Source: Bradyrhizobium diazoefficiens
Lineage (GTDB): Bacteria; Pseudomonadota; Alphaproteobacteria; Rhizobiales; Xanthobacteraceae
Reading direction: 5' to 3'
Length of the DNA stretch: 64,000 nucleotides
Assembly: GCF_016612535.1 (NCBI RefSeq)
Contig: NZ_JAENXS010000002.1
Location: 2,914,001 to 2,978,000 of the forward strand
The notes beneath the pieces are model-generated. The model was not told the origin of the DNA, made no database searches, and saw only the letters and a program-made list of their open reading frames with translations. Each line of letters begins with the position of its first letter. Positions within the stretch are counted from its first letter, which is position 1. Position numbers and translations under genes: made by a program. Shown here piece after piece: positions 60,224 through 64,000 of this stretch.

Positions 60224-61510
60224 ATGAAGGTTTGGCACGGTATCTGGCGGATCGCGCATTCGATCATTCTCCTGGCCGTAGTCGCCGTGATGATCGCCAT
60301 CGGCGTCTTCATCGGCCGTCCGGGGGAGAAGGGCGGCAACCAGTCGAACCTCGCCGGCGCAGATCAGCAGCAGAAGCGCCTGGCTGTCTTTCTCGACGGT
60401 ACGTGGAACAGCGTCGACACCAACACGAACGTGTGGCGCATGCGCTCTCTGTGCGCGCCGACGGGCAAGGACGGCAAGCCTCAATTGATCTACTATTCCG
60501 TCGGCGTGAACGGTTTTCTGGGCGGAGCCTTCGGGCAAGGACTCGATGATAACATCCGCCTGGCCTACGAGTGGCTGATCGAAAACTACCGGGACGGAGA
60601 CGAGATCTTCATCTTCGGCTTCAGCCGCGGCGCGTACACGGCCAGAGCGCTGGCGGGCCTGATCGCCATTGACGGACTACTGCAGCAGGGCTCGCCGATC
60701 GGCGTAAACGAGCTTTTCGATCGCTACAAAAGGGGCGACGAGGAGACGATTTGGCAACTGAAGGAGAAGGAGGCGGCCGGCGATATCGCCAAGATAACTC
60801 CCCAGGAGAAGTGGCTGCTCAAATACGCGCGGCCCGTAAACGTCAAGGTGGTCGGCGTGTGGGATACCGTCGGCTCGATAGGCATCGCGGCGGGCGACTT
60901 CACCGGGATCAGCAGTTCGCAGTTCGACTATCTGCAGACGGGACTGCGTCTTCCTATCCAGAACGGCTATCACGCGCTCGCCGTCGATGAGCATCGCGCC
61001 AAGTTCGCTCCTACGATCTGGGACGTCCATCGCAGCACTGCCAAGCCGCGACCGCTTTCGAGCGTCGAACAGCGTTGGTTCGTGGGCGCGCACGCCAACG
61101 TCGGCGGCGGCTACGAAACCGATCTGCTCGCGCAGCCTCCGCTGCGCTGGCTGATGAAGAAAGCGGAGTCGCAGGGGCTGGCGTTCCGGTCGGAAGTCGA
61201 TCTGGACGGCGACAACGTCACCGCGAACATCAAGAACTCATACGGGGATTTCATGTACGGCGCCTACCGAATCATTTCTCCACGGCCATTTTACCGGACC
61301 ATTGGCGCGGCGCCGGACGTGCGCGACGACGGAACTCACACCAACGTCAACGAGACCATCGACGCCAATGTCTTCAAACGATGGCGGGCCGATCCGTCCT
61401 ACCGGCCGCAGAACCTCGTGGAATGGGCCAAGCGCAAAAACGTGGATCCAGGCCAGTTGCAGACTTCGGTCCGCGCCGACGATCCCAGTGTAGCGGTGCC
61501 CGATCCATAG
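60224..61510 (+). CDS. Membrane-anchored DUF2235 alpha/beta hydrolase
   Basis: A 428-residue protein with an N-terminal transmembrane helix (11-31: AHSIILLAVVAVMIAIGVFI). The catalytic domain starts KRLAVFLDGTWNSVDTNTNV, and the nucleophile elbow is FIFGFSRGAYTARALAG (S134 in GxSxG). Further family blocks are VKVVGVWDTVGSIGIA and WFVGAHANVGGGYETD, which supply the Asp and His. DUF2235 includes type VI secretion phospholipases of the Tle group and other lipid or ester hydrolases. No T6SS genes are in the window. It lies 218 bases after the TIR gene, on the same strand, before ligD. Confidence 0.88.
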   Translation: MKVWHGIWRIAHSIILLAVVAVMIAIGVFIGRPGEKGGNQSNLAGADQQQKRLAVFLDGTWNSVDTNTNVWRMRSLCAPTGKDGKPQLIYYSVGVNGFLGGAFGQGLDDNIRLAYEWLIENYRDGDEIFIFGFSRGAYTARALAGLIAIDGLLQQGSPIGVNELFDRYKRGDEETIWQLKEKEAAGDIAKITPQEKWLLKYARPVNVKVVGVWDTVGSIGIAAGDFTGISSSQFDYLQTGLRLPIQNGYHALAVDEHRAKFAPTIWDVHRSTAKPRPLSSVEQRWFVGAHANVGGGYETDLLAQPPLRWLMKKAESQGLAFRSEVDLDGDNVTANIKNSYGDFMYGAYRIISPRPFYRTIGAAPDVRDDGTHTNVNETIDANVFKRWRADPSYRPQNLVEWAKRKNVDPGQLQTSVRADDPSVAVPDP

Positions 61511-61689
61511 CCGTCCGGATCCGTTGGGGCCGCTCACAGTCGGGCTCGCTGCGTCTGAACCGCCCACATTGGCCCGGCCGTCGCATGCGTTTCCGACCAA
61601 CGGACGCGCTGCGGCTTCCTTCCGAGCGACCGCAGATGTCGTCTGGCAGTGCTTCACGGAACGAATCGGCCTCGGCGCGTTGAGTCCGC

Positions 61690-63504
61690 ATGTGTGCCGT
61701 GGCGTTGCGTCAGTCTCGTTCGGGAGTATCGGGCGTCCCCGGCGCCTGCAAAGCCGCTATTCCAGGTTACATCGAGCCCTGCGACCCCACGCTGCGCGAG
61801 AGTCCACCGCGCGGGGCCGGCTGGGTCTACGAGATCAAGGCCGACGGCTACCGCGCGCAACTGCATCGCGATGGTGGGGATATCAAGGTCTATTCGCGCA
61901 CCGGGCTCGACTGGACCGAGCAGTTCTCGTCGATTGCCGCAAGCGCGCGCCGGCTGAAAGCGAACAGCTTGATCGTCGACGGCGAAGCGGTGGTGTACGG
62001 CAGCGGCGGCCTGCCCGATTTTCAGCAGCTCAGGCGCGAGCTCGGCCCTAAGCGCAGCGCGCGCGTGCGCTACCACGCCTTCGATCTCCTGTACCTCGAC
62101 GGGTACAATCTGCGCGATGCGGCGTATGAGGACCGCAAGCGATTGCTGCAGCAGCTTCTGAAAGGCGCACCGGAGACTTTCATCTACGTCGAAGCGCTCA
62201 AGGCCGACGGCAACGTGATCTTCGAGAAGGGCTGCAAGCTTGGCCTGGAAGGACTCGTCGCCAAGCGGCTCGGCCGGCCGTACCGCTCGGGTCCGCAGGA
62301 GAGCTGGATCAAGCTCAAGTGCAAGAAGAGCGAGACGTTTCCGATCGTCGCCTTCGTCGAAAAACTGGGAGCCCATCCGCGCAGGGTCGCCTCGCTCTAC
62401 GCGGGCCGTCGCGAGAACGGCAAGCTGATCTACGCAGGCAAGGTCCGCACCGGCTACACGGAGACGACCGCGCGCGAACTACGCGAAAAGCTGGATCCGC
62501 TGATCCGGCGAACATCGCCGCTCGACGTCCCGGTCAAGAAGCCGAAAGCGACCTGGGTCGAGCCGACGGTCAATGCCGAGGTGGAGTATGGCGCGCTGAC
62601 GGACGACGGGCTGCTGCGCGAAGCCGTGTTCAAAGGGCTCCGCGAAGATCTTGCTGTGCGGAAGGTCAAGGGGCCGCGGCTGGTGCCCGGCGCCGGAGGA
62701 CAGCGGAAGCTCGGCGTGCCTGCGGAAAACATCCTCCAGCTTCTTCCCGATGCGGTGGCGCCTTCGAAGGAAGAGCTGGCGGACTATTGGAAGCGGGTCT
62801 GGACGAAGGCGCTGCCGCATCTCGGCCAGCGGCCGCTCAAGCTGGTGCGGCACGTGCACGGCACCACGTTCTACCATAAGGGCCCGCTTCCCAAGGACAT
62901 TCCCGAATCCGTGCACCAGCTCCGCATCCAGAAGCGCGAGGGCGGCCAGGGCACGCGCCTGTGGGTCGACAGCCTGGACGGCTTGCTGAGCCTCGTCGAA
63001 CTCGGAGCGATCGAGCTGCACCCGTGGAATTCGACCGTCGAGGATTTCGAACAGGCCGACCGCGTCGTCATCGACCTCGATCCCGGCGAGGAGGTGGAAT
63101 GGCAGGCGGTGGCCGAGACCGCGCTCGAGCTCCGCGCGCTCATGAAGCGGCAAGGCTTTGAGACCTGGCCCAAACTGACCGGCGGCAAGGGCGTCCATCT
63201 GATGGCGCCGCTCGACCAGCCGATGCTGCACGACCGGGCGCATCGCATCGCCCGCAGCCTCTGCTCCGAGTTCGCGGCGCGCGATCCGGACCGCTACATC
63301 CTCTCGGCGCAAGCGCGGCGCAGGGGACGGATCTTTCTCGACTACTTGCGCAACGGACGCGGGATGACCGCCATCGGCACCTATTCGCCGCGGGCGCGTG
63401 AACACTTTCCGATCGCCGCGCCGGTGACGTGGGCGCGCATCGAACGAGGGATCAGGCCGGACGCATTCACGATCGAGAACCCATTCCGGGTGAAGAGGAG
63501 GTGA
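61690..63504 (+). CDS. ligD: ATP-dependent DNA ligase D (LigD), ligase-polymerase form
   Basis: A 604-residue LigD with only two of the three usual domains. The ligase comes first: adenylation motif EIKADGYRAQL (K50), VDGEAVVYGSGGLPDFQ, HAFDLLYLDG, LEGLVAKRLGRPYRSG, ESWIKLKCKK, then the OB fold. The primase-polymerase domain follows (WVDSLDGLLSLVELGAIELH, VVIDLDPGEE with the metal Asp pair, LTGGKGVHLMAPLD). The 3'-phosphoesterase domain found in longer LigD proteins is absent. LigD seals ends held by Ku and adds nucleotides. Short ligase-polymerase forms occur as LigD paralogs in rhizobia. Start at 61690 is the first ATG; the next gene begins 3 bases after its stop. Confidence 0.93.
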   Translation: MCAVALRQSRSGVSGVPGACKAAIPGYIEPCDPTLRESPPRGAGWVYEIKADGYRAQLHRDGGDIKVYSRTGLDWTEQFSSIAASARRLKANSLIVDGEAVVYGSGGLPDFQQLRRELGPKRSARVRYHAFDLLYLDGYNLRDAAYEDRKRLLQQLLKGAPETFIYVEALKADGNVIFEKGCKLGLEGLVAKRLGRPYRSGPQESWIKLKCKKSETFPIVAFVEKLGAHPRRVASLYAGRRENGKLIYAGKVRTGYTETTARELREKLDPLIRRTSPLDVPVKKPKATWVEPTVNAEVEYGALTDDGLLREAVFKGLREDLAVRKVKGPRLVPGAGGQRKLGVPAENILQLLPDAVAPSKEELADYWKRVWTKALPHLGQRPLKLVRHVHGTTFYHKGPLPKDIPESVHQLRIQKREGGQGTRLWVDSLDGLLSLVELGAIELHPWNSTVEDFEQADRVVIDLDPGEEVEWQAVAETALELRALMKRQGFETWPKLTGGKGVHLMAPLDQPMLHDRAHRIARSLCSEFAARDPDRYILSAQARRRGRIFLDYLRNGRGMTAIGTYSPRAREHFPIAAPVTWARIERGIRPDAFTIENPFRVKRR

Positions 63505-63506
63505 CC

Positions 63507-64000
63507 ATGGCGGACGCGTTCGACCGCTGGATCGCGTGGGCCAACAACCCGCCCGGCCAAAGACCTGGGCTTCCGTCCGATGTCCACGCAAGCGTGATGT
63601 CTCTGGATGAAGAGGATCGGACCGACCGACAAAAGGTCAATGCCGCCGTCGAGCATCGAGCCGAGTTGCGGCGAACGGGACGGACCGCGTGGCTCTATCT
63701 CAACGACTTCGACCGCGGAACACAGCGGACTATCGGCGATCCCGAATGGGTCAAGGTGTTCGCGTCCGCCGAAGCCGCCGACAGATGGTTCGACCAGCAC
63801 GATCCGGAGGGCGTTGCGTGGGAGTACGAGATCGAAGGCGGGCCTCGGCAAGCGTCCGTCTGGATCTTCCTCGCCGATGAGGTCTCCAGAGCCGTCGGAG
63901 ATCTCGCCTGGGCCAAACTATTCGCCTCCAGGCAAGCTGCCGAAAAGTGGCTTGAGCAGAACGCTCCCGGCGGTAAGATTTGGGAATACCCGCTTGAGGA
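63507..64000 (+). CDS. Tandem W-rich repeat protein, 3'-partial
   Basis: ATG 63507 follows GAGGAGG and is three bases after ligD, so it is in the same operon. The visible 164 residues hold two tandem copies of a ~45-residue repeat: AWLYLNDFDRG, GDPEWVKVFASAEAADRWFD, and WEYEIEG; then VWIFLADEVSR, GDLAWAKLFASRQAAEKWLE and WEYPLEE. The frame runs off the right edge, so more repeats may follow. Function is unknown; a repeat of W-x-FL..D...GD..W.K.FAS..AA..W looks like a small alpha/beta module. The gene order suggests a role with DNA-end joining, which is inference. Confidence 0.65.
   Translation, partial: MADAFDRWIAWANNPPGQRPGLPSDVHASVMSLDEEDRTDRQKVNAAVEHRAELRRTGRTAWLYLNDFDRGTQRTIGDPEWVKVFASAEAADRWFDQHDPEGVAWEYEIEGGPRQASVWIFLADEVSRAVGDLAWAKLFASRQAAEKWLEQNAPGGKIWEYPLE

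Noticed and set aside
62479..63591. Long minus-strand frame over ligD
   Set aside because: Antisense shadow of the polymerase domain of ligD.
1..64000. CRISPR array, tRNA or rRNA genes
   Set aside because: No regularly spaced direct repeats and no tRNA-like T-loop/acceptor combinations were seen on reading both strands; a tRNA scan would be needed to exclude them fully.

Overview
The window looks like a chromosomal accessory region of an alphaproteobacterium of the Bradyrhizobium type. The evidence is high GC with NNC/NNG codon preference, the gene repertoire (Ku/LigD, many tiny zinc-ribbon proteins, PRC-barrel protein, DUF3422), and many rhizobial insertion-sequence remnants. No tRNA, rRNA or CRISPR array was seen. 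This placement is by recognition, not by a database search.

Layout. (1) 1-16.6 kb is a decaying defence-like island: a subtilase/AAA+ pair, DUF4238, a GIY-YIG-type (T5orf172) protein, a ribosomal-L30-like domain fused to a PD-(D/E)XK nuclease, a large nuclease-like protein cut by an in-frame amber codon, a HEPN protein, an AbiEii toxin remnant, an IS630 fragment joined to a truncated nuclease, an ImmA/IrrE peptidase, and an E2-E1 fusion with a JAB peptidase (ubiquitin-like conjugation). (2) 16.7-24.7 kb, all minus strand, holds a WD40-GTPase-zinc ribbon-metallophosphoesterase protein of about 1180 residues downstream of a four-gene exported set (lipoprotein, zinc metalloprotease, trypsin-like protease, lipoprotein hydrolase). 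(3) 25-31 kb is mobile and broken material: a group II intron, an IS256 end, a damaged IclR gene, an intact AbiE toxin-antitoxin operon with a visible operator, and an NHL-repeat remnant.

(4) 31.1-47.4 kb is an intact catabolic island: LysR regulator, RraA/aldolase-like protein, three SDRs, biotin carboxylase with two carrier proteins, two PxpB-PxpC pairs, one PxpA, a polyamine-type ABC transporter and an aminotransferase. I infer uptake and carboxylation/ATP-dependent opening of a cyclic amide or related nitrogen compound, followed by oxidation, transamination and aldol cleavage. A 22-bp element recurs 72-86 bp upstream of three of its minus-strand operons. (5) 47.4-53 kb contains integrase and SDR debris, DUF3422 and a large serine recombinase.

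(6) 53-64 kb is the NHEJ neighbourhood: ku and a ligD lacking the phosphoesterase domain, separated by a dozen small proteins (several CxxC zinc ribbons), a lone REC domain, a PRC-barrel protein, a TIR-domain protein with a novel tail, a DUF2235 hydrolase and, at the right edge, a protein with a tandem W-rich repeat. The most interesting candidates are the WD40-GTPase-phosphoesterase with its exported-enzyme neighbours, the L30-nuclease fusion and the E2-E1/JAB module.
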